64,000 bases of DNA. It comes from Microbacterium sp. Bi121. Lineage in GTDB: Bacteria > Actinomycetota > Actinomycetes > Actinomycetales > Microbacteriaceae. Each line of letters opens with the position of its first letter. The first letter of the stretch is position 1. A program made the position numbers and the translations under genes. Of this stretch, positions 32,470 through 41,386 are shown piece by piece. The stretch is from positions 124,001 through 188,000 of the forward strand of contig NZ_CAKKLJ010000005.1 of the NCBI RefSeq assembly GCF_918698005.1. Direction: 5' to 3'. The notes under the pieces were generated by a model. It was not told where the DNA came from. It did not search any database and saw only the letters and a program-made list of their open reading frames with translations.

Positions 32470-33324
32470 ATGGATGCACTCGGAGACCGCATCGTCGTGG
32501 TGGCCTTCGACGGGTGGAACGACGCCGGCGAGGCCGCCAGTGGCGCGATCGAAGCGCTGCGCGAGAGCGGAGACTACGAGGTCGTCCATTCCGTCGATCC
32601 TGAGCTGTACTTCGACTACCAGTACACGCGCCCCTCATCCAAGATGGATGCCTCCGGCAAGCGCGACCTGCGCTGGCCCGAGGCGTCCCTGTGGCGCCCG
32701 CGCGGTGACGCAGAGGACGGCGCACCGGAGTTCTGGCTCCTCACCGGCGTCGAACCGGCCAGAACCTGGCAGGCGTTCGCGAACGAGTTCATCGATGTCG
32801 CGCTTCGCGATGACATCACCGGGTTCATCTTCCTCGGCGCGATGCTCTCGGATGTGCCGCATACCCGCCCGATCTCGATCTTCGCCGCGAGCTCGAACGA
32901 GCAGGTGCGAGAGGCTCTCGGGCTGGAGCGCTCGCTCTACGAGGGGCCGGTCGGCATCCTGAGCGTCATCGAGCACTTCGCGGAGGGAGCGGGCATCCCG
33001 ACGGCCACACTGTGGGCGAGCGTCCCGCACTACGTCGCCTCGGCGGCTCCGTCTCCGAAGGCCACGCTCGCACTCCTCGACCGGCTCGAAGAGCTCACCG
33101 GCGTCGACATGCCCCGCGAGGGGCTCCGAACGGATGCCGCCACGTGGGAGGCCTCTATCGACGCCGCCGCGGCGGACGACGAGGAGATGACCGAGTACAT
33201 CCACCAGCTGGAGCGCACGCGCGACACCTGGGACTCCCCCGAGGCATCCGGCGACGCCATCGCGCAGGCGTTCGAACGCTACCTGCGTCGCCGCGACGAC
33301 GGGCCGGGCGACCGCAAACGCTAG
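32470..33324 (+). CDS. PAC2 family protein
   Basis: 284 residues. Landmarks are VVVAFDGWNDAGEAASGAIE at the N-terminus, FDYQYTRPSS and LLTGVEPARTWQAFANEFIDVA, then HTRPISIFAASSNE, LYEGPVGILSVIEHFA and SVPHYVASAAPSPKATLALL. This is the proteasome assembly chaperone 2-like fold; in mycobacteria the Rv2125 protein is a member and sits near the proteasome locus. Function in bacteria is unknown. ATG 32470 has a GAAGGGAGA ribosome-binding site. It is divergent from the HAD gene. Confidence 0.9.
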   Translation: MDALGDRIVVVAFDGWNDAGEAASGAIEALRESGDYEVVHSVDPELYFDYQYTRPSSKMDASGKRDLRWPEASLWRPRGDAEDGAPEFWLLTGVEPARTWQAFANEFIDVALRDDITGFIFLGAMLSDVPHTRPISIFAASSNEQVREALGLERSLYEGPVGILSVIEHFAEGAGIPTATLWASVPHYVASAAPSPKATLALLDRLEELTGVDMPREGLRTDAATWEASIDAAAADDEEMTEYIHQLERTRDTWDSPEASGDAIAQAFERYLRRRDDGPGDRKR

Positions 33325-33330
33325 CCCGAC

Positions 33331-34158
33331 CTACCCCGCGATCACTCCGGTGCCGAGCAGGATCAGCAGCGTGACGCCGAGCAGGATCCGGTAGATCACG
33401 AACGGCAGGAAGCTGTGCTTCGAGATCCAGTTCATGAAGAACGCGATCACGCCGAGAGCGACGACGAATGCGATGCCGGTCGCTGCGACCGTCTCGCCCA
33501 TCGTGAAGTACTGGTCGGGAGCGTCCCAGCTCTTGAACACCTGGAAGAAACCGCTGCCGAACACGGCCGGGATGGCCAGGAGGAACGCGTAGCGGGCCGC
33601 CGCGGCGCGCTCGTAGCCGAGGAAGAGCCCCATGGTGATCGTGCCGCCGGAGCGCGAGACGCCGGGGATCAGGGCCAGCGCCTGCGCGAACCCGTACAGG
33701 ATGCCGTGCGGGTAGGTGATCTGGTCGAGTCTGCGGCGCTTGGCACCCACGTAGTCGGCGACGCCGAGCAGGATGCCGAACGCGATGAGCATGATCGCGA
33801 CGATCCACATCGAGCGCAGCACGGTCTCGATCTGATCCTGGAACAGCAGCCCCAGGACGACGATCGGGATGCTGCCGATGATGATCAGCCAGCCCATGCG
33901 CGCATCCGGGTCGTTGCGCGGCAGCTTGCCGACGAGCGAGCGGAACCAGTGCCCGATGATCCGGGCGATGTCGCGCCAGAAGAAGACTACGACGGCGGCC
34001 TCGGTGCCGATCTGCGTGATCGCGGTGAAGGCCGCCCCCGGGTCCTCTCCGGAGCCGGTGAACGTTCCGACGATCCGCAGATGTGCGCTGGACGAGATGG
34101 GGAGGAACTCGGTCAGTCCCTGGATGATGCCGAGGAACAGCGCTTCGAGCAGGTGCAT
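33331..34158 (-). CDS. uppP: Undecaprenyl-diphosphatase
   Basis: 275 residues with about eight transmembrane helices. The two active-site motifs are [17 protein letters not shown] at the N-terminus and [20 protein letters not shown] near 170. It hydrolyses undecaprenyl diphosphate to the monophosphate, recycling the lipid carrier for peptidoglycan, and confers bacitracin resistance. It converges with the PAC2 gene, whose stop is six bases away. The M20 peptidase gene lies upstream on the same strand. Confidence 0.96.
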   Translation of the reverse strand: MHLLEALFLGIIQGLTEFLPISSSAHLRIVGTFTGSGEDPGAAFTAITQIGTEAAVVVFFWRDIARIIGHWFRSLVGKLPRNDPDARMGWLIIIGSIPIVVLGLLFQDQIETVLRSMWIVAIMLIAFGILLGVADYVGAKRRRLDQITYPHGILYGFAQALALIPGVSRSGGTITMGLFLGYERAAAARYAFLLAIPAVFGSGFFQVFKSWDAPDQYFTMGETVAATGIAFVVALGVIAFFMNWISKHSFLPFVIYRILLGVTLLILLGTGVIAG

Positions 34159-34188
34159 GGAGGGGCCTTCTGAGTAGAGCGAGATGCG

Positions 34189-35484
34189 TCAGTACGTGCG
34201 CAGCAGATCGGTCAGAACGTGCTGACCGAAGACAAGCGATTCTACGGGGACGCGCTCGTCGACCCCGTGGAACATCCCCGTGAAGTCCAGATCCGACGGC
34301 AGACGGAGTGGCGCGAAGCCGTAGCCGGTGATGCCGAGCGTCGTGAGAGCCTTGTTGTCGGTGCCCGCTCCGAGCAGGTACGGGATCACGGGCACGCCGG
34401 GGTCGTGGCGGCCGAGAGACGCGACCATGGCTTCGACGAGCTCACCCTCGAAGGGCGTCTCCATGCCGATGTCGCGCACGACGGTCTCGATGGCGATGTC
34501 GTCGCCGACGATGCGCTGCAGCTCGTCCAGCACGTCGTCCTCCGTCCCGGGGATCACGCGGACGTCGATGAGCGCCTCCGCGCGTTCGGGGATGACGTTG
34601 TGCTTGTATCCGGCTGTGAGGACGGTCGGGTTGGTCGTGGTGCGGAACGTCGAGCGCAGGAAGGCCTCAGCAGGGCCGGATGCTGCCGCCAGGGCATCCG
34701 GATCGTCGAGCGGGCGTCCGGTGAGGTCGCTCAGCCCCTGCAGCAGTGCGGTCGTCGTGGGGGTGAGCCGGATCGGCCACCGCGTGCGCCCGATGGCGGC
34801 GACGGCTTCGGCGAGCTTGATGATCGCGTTGTCCTCGTGCAGGCGGCTGCCGTGGCCGGCGCGCCCCTTGGCGACGAGGCGGATCCAGATGAGCGCCTTC
34901 TCCCCCACCTGCAGCAGGTAGGCGCGACGATCGTCGACGGTGATCGAGTAGCCGCCGACCTCGCTGATCGCCTCCGTGGCACCGGCGAACCACTCAGGGC
35001 GTTCCTTCACGACCAGAGAGGAGCCCTCCACACCCCCGTTCTCCTCATCGGCGAAGAACGCCAGGACGAGGTCGCGCTCCGGCTGCTCACCCGCGCGCAG
35101 GATCTCCGCGACGGACGTGAGGATCATGGCATCCATGTTCTTCATGTCGACGGCGCCGCGGCCCCACAGCATCCCGTCGCGCACGATGCCGGCGAAGGGA
35201 TCGACACTCCAGTCCTCGGCCATCGCGGGGACGACGTCGAGGTGGCCGTGCACGACCAGTGCCGGCTTGCGGGAATCGCGACCGGGCACTCGGGCCATCA
35301 CATTCGTGCGCCGAGGGATCGGCTCGTAGTACTCGGTCTGCAGCCCGAGGCTCTCGAGGTGGGCCCCGACGTACTCCGCGGCCTCCCGCTCCCCCTTCGC
35401 GTTCCCACCGCCGAAGTTCGACGTGTCGATGCGGATCAGGTCCTGCGCGAGGCGCACGACCTCCGGAAGCTGAGGCTCGGACAT
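34189..35484 (-). CDS. M20 family metallopeptidase (ArgE/DapE/ACY1/CPG2 group)
   Basis: 431 residues. Metal and catalytic residues are in LVVHGHLDVVPA (His, Asp), WGRGAVDMKNMDA (Asp), and FADEENGGVEGSSLVV (Glu pair). The dimerisation domain starts after GGYSITVDDRRAY with GRAGHGSRLHEDNAI. The final metal ligand His is within GMFHGVDERVPVESL. It hydrolyses N-terminal amino acids or acyl groups from small peptides in the cytoplasm. ATG 35484 lies six bases after TAGCCT. Substrate not known. Confidence 0.93.
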   Translation of the reverse strand: MSEPQLPEVVRLAQDLIRIDTSNFGGGNAKGEREAAEYVGAHLESLGLQTEYYEPIPRRTNVMARVPGRDSRKPALVVHGHLDVVPAMAEDWSVDPFAGIVRDGMLWGRGAVDMKNMDAMILTSVAEILRAGEQPERDLVLAFFADEENGGVEGSSLVVKERPEWFAGATEAISEVGGYSITVDDRRAYLLQVGEKALIWIRLVAKGRAGHGSRLHEDNAIIKLAEAVAAIGRTRWPIRLTPTTTALLQGLSDLTGRPLDDPDALAAASGPAEAFLRSTFRTTTNPTVLTAGYKHNVIPERAEALIDVRVIPGTEDDVLDELQRIVGDDIAIETVVRDIGMETPFEGELVEAMVASLGRHDPGVPVIPYLLGAGTDNKALTTLGITGYGFAPLRLPSDLDFTGMFHGVDERVPVESLVFGQHVLTDLLRTY

Positions 35485-35490
35485 GACTCC

Positions 35491-35496
35491 AGGCTA
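35491..35496 (-). promoter_or_regulatory. -10 element (TAGCCT on minus strand), leaderless M20 peptidase
   Basis: TAGCCT on the minus strand ends six bases before the ATG at 35484. Confidence 0.5.
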
Positions 35497-35556
35497 TCGA
35501 AGCGCGTGCGGCACGCCCGAGCGGTGCCCTGGTTCGTCCGCTGTCGCGAAACCTGG

Positions 35557-35562
35557 TAACGT
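35557..35562 (+). promoter_or_regulatory. -10 element (TAACGT) of tRNA-Leu
   Basis: TAACGT lies 32 bases before the tRNA. TTCGTC at 35533-35538 could be the -35 element, with an 18-base spacer. Confidence 0.42.
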
Positions 35563-35594
35563 TTCTCTTCGGTCGGCAACGACCTTCACCACCT

Positions 35595-35677
35595 GCGCGG
35601 GTGGCGGAATGGTAGACGCGCTACGTTGAGGTCGTAGTGCCCGTAAGGGCGTGGGGGTTCAAGTCCCCCTCCGCGCA
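35595..35677 (+). tRNA. tRNA-Leu (anticodon GAG)
   Basis: An 83-base class II tRNA. The acceptor stem pairs GCGCGGG with TCCGCGC. The anticodon stem CTACG/CGTAG holds the loop TTGAGGT, so the anticodon is GAG (codons CUC and CUU). A variable arm (TGCCCGTAAGGGCG) follows, as expected for leucine tRNAs. The T arm is GGGGG TTCAAGT CCCCC. The discriminator base is A, and CCA is not encoded. A strong terminator follows six bases later. Confidence 0.97.
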
Positions 35678-35682
35678 CAAAC

Positions 35683-35710
35683 AGAAAAGCCCCCTGATGG
35701 GGGCTTTTCT
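35683..35710 (+). terminator. Rho-independent terminator of tRNA-Leu
   Basis: AGAAAAGCCCCC and GGGGGCTTTTCT form a perfect 12-bp stem with a TGAT loop. The A/T-rich outer part supplies the T tract. It works in either direction and so also ends the VIT-family gene transcribed from the other side. Confidence 0.9.
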
Positions 35711-35730
35711 TGTATCCGCTTCGGCTCGTG

Positions 35731-36831
35731 TCACACGGCGCCCACGCCGAACACCAGGCCGAGGACGTAGGTGACCGCCGCGGCCCCGAAGCCGATCGCC
35801 AGCTGACGGATGGCCCGTCGCAGCGGCGGCCCGCCCGAGAGGATGCCGACGGTCGCACCAGTGGCCAGCAGCGCGACGCCGACCAGCAGCAGCGCGACGA
35901 GGATCGCCGTGAGCCCCTGCAGCCCGAAGATCCACGGCAGCACCGGAATGATCGCACCGGACGAGAACAGGAAGAAGCTGGACAGGGCAGCTGTCCAGTC
36001 GCTTCCCACGATGTCGTGGTCGTTGCCGGCGCCGTGCGCGTGGACGGGCCCAGTAGCGGTGCGTCGCACTCCCTCGTGGGCTGCCGCGATGACCCGACGC
36101 GAGCGGGTGAGCGCCTCGGCCTGATCCATGCCTCGCGCCCGATAGACGAGGGCGAGCTCGTTCTCGTCGATATCGAGGTCTCCGGCTGACTGCGCGGCAT
36201 CCTCGTTGGCCTCGGTCGACGCCAGCAGCTCCCGCTGCGAGCGGACGGAGACGAACTCCCCCGCCCCCATCGAGAGCGCTCCTGCGAGGAGCCCGGCGAT
36301 GCCGCTGAACAGTACGAAACTCGACGAGACGCCGGTCGCGCCGATGCCGAGGACGAGCGCCAGGTTGCTGACGAGACCGTCGTTGGCACCGAAGACCGCT
36401 GCGCGGAATGACCCGGACAGGCGCCGGCGGCCGCGTGCCGCGAGACCGCGGACGACCTCGTAGTGGATCTTCTCGTCTGCGCGCATCGCGGGTGTCGCAT
36501 ACAGCTCGGTGTCGTAGGGCGATCGTGCCTCGGCGCTCTGCGCGAGCACCAGCACGAAGATGGATCCGAATCGGCCGGCCATCCAGCCCAGCAGGCGGGA
36601 TCGCATACCGGCGCGGGGCAGGCGCTGCGGCTCCTCACCGAGCAGATCGAGCCAGTGCTGCTCGTGACGCCGCTCGGCATCGGCGAGGCTCTGCAGGATC
36701 TCCTTCTCCTCGCCTTCCTTGCTGTCGGCGAGCTTCTGGTAGACGAGGCCCTCGGCGCGTTCCTCGACCAGGTAGCGTGCCCAGCGTCTGCGGTCCGCTG
36801 CGGTCGGCTCTGCGTGAGCAGGCGCACTCAT
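35731..36831 (-). CDS. Ferritin-like domain plus VIT1/CCC1-type transporter
   Basis: 366 residues. The N-terminal 120 residues form a rubrerythrin-like four-helix domain with acidic and His pairs (VEERAEGLVYQKLAD, ILQSLADAERRHEQHW, AMRADEKIHYEVV) suited to a di-iron site. The C-terminal VIT domain has five hydrophobic segments starting with RAAVFGANDGLVSNLALVLG and containing SMGAGEFVSVRSQREL. Such fusions move iron or manganese across the membrane and may oxidise iron first. An internal His-rich HAHGAGNDHD loop is notable. ATG 36831 has a GGAGGAC ribosome-binding site. It ends at the shared hairpin. Confidence 0.9.
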   Translation of the reverse strand: MSAPAHAEPTAADRRRWARYLVEERAEGLVYQKLADSKEGEEKEILQSLADAERRHEQHWLDLLGEEPQRLPRAGMRSRLLGWMAGRFGSIFVLVLAQSAEARSPYDTELYATPAMRADEKIHYEVVRGLAARGRRRLSGSFRAAVFGANDGLVSNLALVLGIGATGVSSSFVLFSGIAGLLAGALSMGAGEFVSVRSQRELLASTEANEDAAQSAGDLDIDENELALVYRARGMDQAEALTRSRRVIAAAHEGVRRTATGPVHAHGAGNDHDIVGSDWTAALSSFFLFSSGAIIPVLPWIFGLQGLTAILVALLLVGVALLATGATVGILSGGPPLRRAIRQLAIGFGAAAVTYVLGLVFGVGAV

Positions 36832-36973
36832 GAGTCCTCCAAGTCGGGGTGGCGTAGGTGCCGTCGGGCGACATCCACGCTATCTGCGGCGGCACGGCGA
36901 CCTGCTCGAAAAGCCCGGATTGCCAGCATTTCGGGGCTCCTAAGGGGCTCGAGATTCGCCGGTGCCGGCTGCG

Positions 36974-38746
36974 CTACGAGCGGACGCGCTTGCGGAGCAG
37001 ATCGATCCGCTGCTGCAACTGGGCGACTGTCGCCTGTGCGACCGCTGGACCGCCGCACAGGCGGCGGAGTTCGGCATGGACGGCACCGTGCGGCTCGCCC
37101 GCCTGCCGTGCGTAAAGGCCGACGAGGCTGTTGAGGAGCTGGCGCTGCTCGCGCAGAGTGCGGTGCAGGGGCTGCGGCAGCGTCGTGACCGCCTCCGGCC
37201 CGGTCTGCGCCTCTCTGGCCTCGCGGAGTCTGGACTGGCGCGACTGCCGCTGCATGAGAAGCTCGTGCACGTGCTCGGGCTCGAGAAGCCCGGGAATGCC
37301 GATGAACTCCTCCTCCTCCGGCGTCCCCGGTTCTGCGAGCTGCCCGAACTCCTGCCCTTCGAACACGACCCTGTCGAAGTGCGCGAGCGAGGAGATCGCC
37401 TGATAGGTGAACTCCTGCGTGAGCGCGTCGGACGCCTCCTCCTCGCGATTCGCGCTCTCCAACAGCGAGTCCTCGAGTCCGTCGTCGTCCTTGCTCTGCC
37501 GGTCGAGCGCGTGATCGCGCTGCTTCTCCAGCTCGTTCGCGAGGCCCATCAGCACGGGGACGTTCGGCAGGAACACGCTCGCCGCCTCACCTCGGCGTCT
37601 GGCACGCACGAAACGGCCGATCGCCTGAGCGAAGAACAGCGGCGTGGACGACGACGTCGCGTACACGCCGACCGCGAGACGCGGGACGTCGACGCCCTCC
37701 GACACCATGCGCACCGCGACCATCCAGCGCGAATCGTTCGCGCTGAACTTCTCGATGCGCTCGGATGCCGTGGCGTCGTCGGAGAGGACGATCGTAGGTT
37801 GCTGACCGGTGATGCTGTGCAGGATCTTCGCGTACGCGCGTGCGACCGTCTGATCGGTGGCGAGCACCAGTCCCCCGGCATCCGGGACGTGGTTGCGGAT
37901 CTCGGTGAGACGGCGGTCCGCAGCCGACAGCACCGCCGGCATCCACTCGCCCTCCGGATCCAGAGCCGTGCGCCAGGCCTGCGAGGTGACGTCCTTCGTG
38001 TTGTCCTGCCCGAGGTGCGCCTCGAGCTCGTCGCCGGCGCTCGTGCGCCACCGCATCTTCCCGGAGTACATGTGGAACAGGACGGGCCGCACCACGCCGT
38101 CCGCAAGGGCACGGCCGTATCCGTACGCGTAGTCGGTCGTCGAGATGCGCGCGCCCGACTCGTCGGGCGCGTAGGTCACGAACGGGATCGGAGCGGTATC
38201 GCTGCGGAACGGCGTTCCGGACAGCGACAGCCGTCGTTTCGCCGGCCCGTAGGCGTCGCGGATGCCGTCGCCCCAGCTGAGCGCGTCGCCGCCGTGGTGC
38301 ACCTCGTCGAGGATCACGAGCGTCTGCGCGTCCTCCGTCAGGTGCCGGTGCACCGAGGGCTTCGCCGCCACCTGCGCGTACGTGACGACGACGCCGTGGT
38401 ACTGACGCGATGGCGCCCAGTGGCTGTTGCGGAATCGGGGATCCAGCCGGATGTGCACGCGGGCGGCTGCATCGGCCCACTGGGTCTTCAGGTGCTCTGT
38501 CGGTGCGACCACGATGACGCGGTTGATCTCGCCCATGCGCAGCAGCTCGACGGCGAGCGTGAGGGCGAACGTCGTCTTTCCTGCGCCAGGGGTCGCGGCG
38601 ACGAGGAAGTCCCGCTGATCACGCGCGAAATAGAGGTCGAGAGCCTCCCGCTGCCAGGCGCGGAGCTTGTCCGCCGTCCCCCATGGGGCGCGCTGGGGGA
38701 AGGACGGAGAGAGCATCGACTCAAGGGTAATCCCAGTCGCAGACAT
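36974..38746 (-). CDS. DEAD/DEAH-box helicase (superfamily II, ResIII-like)
   Basis: 590 residues. Motif I is VAATPGAGKTTFALTLA, Ia IVVAPTEHLKTQWA, II LVILDEVHHGGDALS, III LSLSGTPFRSDTAP, and the C-terminal domain has VRMVSEGVDVPRLAVG with FAQAIGRFVRARRRGE. The tail has a coiled-coil region (about 520-580) rich in Gln and Arg. This solitary actinobacterial helicase is related to restriction and XPB-like helicases, but no methylase or specificity subunit is nearby. ATG 38746 begins MSATGITLES; an ATG at about 38716 is also possible. The 142 bp to the VIT gene hold nothing recognisable. Confidence 0.88.
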   Translation of the reverse strand: MSATGITLESMLSPSFPQRAPWGTADKLRAWQREALDLYFARDQRDFLVAATPGAGKTTFALTLAVELLRMGEINRVIVVAPTEHLKTQWADAAARVHIRLDPRFRNSHWAPSRQYHGVVVTYAQVAAKPSVHRHLTEDAQTLVILDEVHHGGDALSWGDGIRDAYGPAKRRLSLSGTPFRSDTAPIPFVTYAPDESGARISTTDYAYGYGRALADGVVRPVLFHMYSGKMRWRTSAGDELEAHLGQDNTKDVTSQAWRTALDPEGEWMPAVLSAADRRLTEIRNHVPDAGGLVLATDQTVARAYAKILHSITGQQPTIVLSDDATASERIEKFSANDSRWMVAVRMVSEGVDVPRLAVGVYATSSSTPLFFAQAIGRFVRARRRGEAASVFLPNVPVLMGLANELEKQRDHALDRQSKDDDGLEDSLLESANREEEASDALTQEFTYQAISSLAHFDRVVFEGQEFGQLAEPGTPEEEEFIGIPGLLEPEHVHELLMQRQSRQSRLREAREAQTGPEAVTTLPQPLHRTLREQRQLLNSLVGLYARQAGEPHGAVHAELRRLCGGPAVAQATVAQLQQRIDLLRKRVRS

Positions 38747-38841
38747 CGCTCGCCGCCCACCGGTGGCGTCTGCGGCGCGGAGTAGGCTCGATCTCTGCGC
38801 GACCACGACTCCTGGCCGCGCAGACGTCGAAGGAGAGCCTG

Positions 38842-39672
38842 ATGACCGATCCAGAAACCTCCAGGACCCCGTACATCGCCAACGAGGGATCGCACCCGTG
38901 GCGCCGGTTCGTGGCTGTCGGCGACTCCTTCACCGAAGGGATCGGCGACCCGGATCCGAATGCTCCTGGTGGCAACCGTGGATGGGCTGACCGCGTCGCA
39001 GAGGTGCTCGCCGCCCAGGTCGATGACTTCGCCTACGCCAACCTCGCCGTCCGCGGCAAGCTCATCGCTCAGATCGTCGCCGATCAGGTCGAACCGGCGG
39101 TCGCTCTGCGCCCTGATCTCATCTCGATCTGCGCCGGCGGCAACGATGTGATCCGTCCAGGAACCGACCCGGACGACATCGCATCCCAGCTCGACGACGC
39201 GGTCTCGCGTCTGGCGTCCACCGGCGCCGCGATCATCCTCTTCACCGGCATCGACACGGGCTTCACTCCGGTGTTCCGCCGGGTCCGCGGCAAGGTGGCC
39301 ATCTACAACGAGAACGTGCGTGCGATCGCCGACCGACACGACTGCATCGTCGCCGACCAGTGGGCGTTGAAGACCGTCCAGGACACGCGCTTCTTCGACG
39401 ACGACCGCCTGCACTACAACGCGCTCGGCCACCACGAGGTCGCCCGGATGGTGCTGCGCGCCCTGAACGTGCCCAACAGCCTGCAGGCGATGCAGCCGGA
39501 CCCGCTGCCGATGCGCACGTGGCGCGCAGCGCGCGCCGAGGATCTCGGATGGGCTCGCGAGCACCTCGTCCCCTGGGTGCTGCGGCGGCTGCGGCACCAG
39601 TCGTCGGGTGACCTCATCACCGCGAAGCGGCCGGAGCCGTCGCCGGTGCTCCTCGTCGCGGACGACAAGTGA
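38842..39672 (+). CDS. SGNH/GDSL hydrolase (paralogue of the 8.0-kb gene)
   Basis: 276 residues. Block I RFVAVGDSFTEGIGDPD, block III SICAGGNDVIRPG, and block V FFDDDRLHYNALGHHEVARM supply the Ser, Gly/Asn and Asp-His residues. The N-terminal 20 residues and C-terminal ARAEDLGWAREHLVPWVLRRL extend it beyond the 8.0-kb paralogue, to which it is otherwise similar. No signal peptide is seen. A TAGGCT at 38783-38788 gives a leader of roughly 50 bases with an AAGGAG ribosome-binding site. It converges with the TrmH gene without a gap. Confidence 0.9.
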   Translation: MTDPETSRTPYIANEGSHPWRRFVAVGDSFTEGIGDPDPNAPGGNRGWADRVAEVLAAQVDDFAYANLAVRGKLIAQIVADQVEPAVALRPDLISICAGGNDVIRPGTDPDDIASQLDDAVSRLASTGAAIILFTGIDTGFTPVFRRVRGKVAIYNENVRAIADRHDCIVADQWALKTVQDTRFFDDDRLHYNALGHHEVARMVLRALNVPNSLQAMQPDPLPMRTWRAARAEDLGWAREHLVPWVLRRLRHQSSGDLITAKRPEPSPVLLVADDK

Positions 39673-40482
39673 TCAGCGCGTGCTGCTCGTGAGCGCCCAC
39701 AGGGCCACGGCCGCAGCCGAGGCGACATTGAGCGAGTCCACTCCCCCGCGCATCGGGATCGTCACGATCGCATCCGCTGCCTCCAGTGCCGCGTGCGAGA
39801 GCCCGTCGCCCTCGGTGCCCAACAGAAGCGCGACCTTCTCGGGTCGGTCCGCCGCATAGGCGTCCAACGGCACCGCGTCGTCGCTGAGAGCCAGCGCCGC
39901 GATCGCGAAACCTGCCGAACGCAGCTCCGCGAGACCAGCGCTCGTCTCGTCGATGCGCGTCCACGGCACCTGGAACACCGTGCCCATGCTCACCTTGACG
40001 CTGCGGCGGTACAACGGGTCGGCGCAGCGCGACGTCACGATCACGGCATCCGCACCGAGTCCGGCCGCCGCCCGAAAAGCGGCGCCGACGTTCTGGTGCT
40101 CGATGAGGTCTTCGAGCACCAGGACGACCCGTGCATCGCGCAGCACCTCGCTCAGCCGCGGGAGGGCAGGGCGATGCATCGACGCGAGTGCGCCGCGGTG
40201 CACGGCGAATCCGGTGACCTGCTCGGCGACGTCATCCGGGACGAGGTAGACCGGGACGTCGACGTCTGCGAGCAACGCCTTGAGGCCCGTCACCCATCGC
40301 TCCTGCGTGAGCACCGAGCGCGGCATGTGATTGGCCTCGATCGCGCGCTCGATGACCTTCGCGGACTCAGCGATGTACAGGCCGCCCTCCGGTTCCTGCA
40401 CGCGTCGCAGGACGGTGTCGGTGAGGTTCCGGTAGTCGGCGAGCCGCGGGTCGGCGGCGTCCTCGACGGGCTCGATGCGCAT
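39673..40482 (-). CDS. TrmH/SpoU-family RNA 2'-O-methyltransferase
   Basis: 269 residues. An N-terminal substrate-binding L30e-like domain (to about 100) is followed by the SPOUT knot. Motif 1 is LVLEDLIEHQNVGAAFRAAA, motif 2 ALLLGTEGDGLSHAALEAAD and motif 3 IVTIPMRGGVDSLNVASAAAV, the knot that binds SAM. It 2'-O-methylates a ribose in 23S rRNA or tRNA; the exact position is not inferable. ATG 40482. It overlaps no neighbour and is convergent with the SGNH gene. Confidence 0.92.
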   Translation of the reverse strand: MRIEPVEDAADPRLADYRNLTDTVLRRVQEPEGGLYIAESAKVIERAIEANHMPRSVLTQERWVTGLKALLADVDVPVYLVPDDVAEQVTGFAVHRGALASMHRPALPRLSEVLRDARVVLVLEDLIEHQNVGAAFRAAAGLGADAVIVTSRCADPLYRRSVKVSMGTVFQVPWTRIDETSAGLAELRSAGFAIAALALSDDAVPLDAYAADRPEKVALLLGTEGDGLSHAALEAADAIVTIPMRGGVDSLNVASAAAVALWALTSSTR

Positions 40483-40546
40483 GCCTCAACTCTGCCAGCA
40501 CGCCCCGGCCTGCGACGCCGCACCGTAGACTCGTCGGGGAGGTCCT

Positions 40547-41386
40547 GTGAGCGCGACGATCACTGCCGAGCTGTCAGCCGGCATCGAGAGGTCCGCCGAA
40601 CTCCTCCGCGGCCGCCGCATCGCCGTTCTCACCGGTGCCGGCATCTCCACCGATTCCGGCATCCCCGCCTACCGCGGCGAGGGCGCACGCACCCGCGCCG
40701 ACCCGATGACGGGCCAGCGCTACCTCGCCGATGAGGCGGCCAGACGCCGCTACTGGATCGGCGGGCACCTGGGCTGGCGCGCGTTCGCGTCCGCCCAGCC
40801 GAACTCCGGGCACATCGCGCTCGCAGAGATGGAGCGCGACGGCGTCGTCTCCGGCATCGTCACGCAGAACGTCGACGGTCTGCACCTGCGCGCGGGGAGC
40901 ACCAGAGTGGTCGAGGTGCACGGCACGATGCGTCGAGTCCTGTGCCTGCACTGCGGTCAGGTCTTCGACCGCCGGGACATCGCGGAACAGATCGAAGACC
41001 TCAACCCCTGGATCACTGTTCCCGAGAACATCGCGCTCAACCCCGACGGCGATGTCGCGCCGGAGAGCAGCGACGGCTTCATCGTGCCCGTCTGCACGGT
41101 CTGCGGCGGGATGCTGAAGCCCGACGTGGTCTTCTTCGGCGAGTTCGTACCGGCCGATCGCTTCCGCTCGGCGGAGTCGCTGCTGCGCGGGAGCGATGCC
41201 CTGATCGTCGCCGGTTCCTCCCTGGTCGTGAACTCAGGGGTGCGGCTGGTCGAACGAGCCCGGAGACGCGGCATCCCCCTCATCATCGTCAACCGCGAGC
41301 CGACCCGCGCCGATCCGTGGGCGCACGCCGTGCTGGCCGGCGGAACAGGCGACGTGCTTCCGGCCCTCAAGGAGCTGCTCACGTGA
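40547..41386 (+). CDS. Sir2-family NAD-dependent protein deacylase
   Basis: 279 residues. The NAD site is AVLTGAGISTDSGIPAYRGEG near 26-46; TQNVDGLHLRAGS precedes the catalytic His in VEVHGTMRRVLC. The zinc ribbon is CLHCG and CTVCGG. LKPDVVFFGEFVP and VAGSSLVVNSGVRLV complete the Rossmann domain. It removes acyl groups from Lys using NAD. GTG 40547 has a GGGGAGG ribosome-binding site, and a TAGACT box lies at 40527-40532. Its stop overlaps the histidine-phosphatase gene. Confidence 0.95.
   Translation: MSATITAELSAGIERSAELLRGRRIAVLTGAGISTDSGIPAYRGEGARTRADPMTGQRYLADEAARRRYWIGGHLGWRAFASAQPNSGHIALAEMERDGVVSGIVTQNVDGLHLRAGSTRVVEVHGTMRRVLCLHCGQVFDRRDIAEQIEDLNPWITVPENIALNPDGDVAPESSDGFIVPVCTVCGGMLKPDVVFFGEFVPADRFRSAESLLRGSDALIVAGSSLVVNSGVRLVERARRRGIPLIIVNREPTRADPWAHAVLAGGTGDVLPALKELLT

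Noticed and set aside
33415..34173. A 252-codon plus-strand frame opposite uppP.
   Set aside because: uppP has both active-site motifs and the transmembrane pattern; the complement is Glu/Asp-rich shadow.
36832..36973. Intergenic gap between the VIT protein and the helicase.
   Set aside because: 142 bp with no convincing ORF, hairpin or RNA structure visible by eye.
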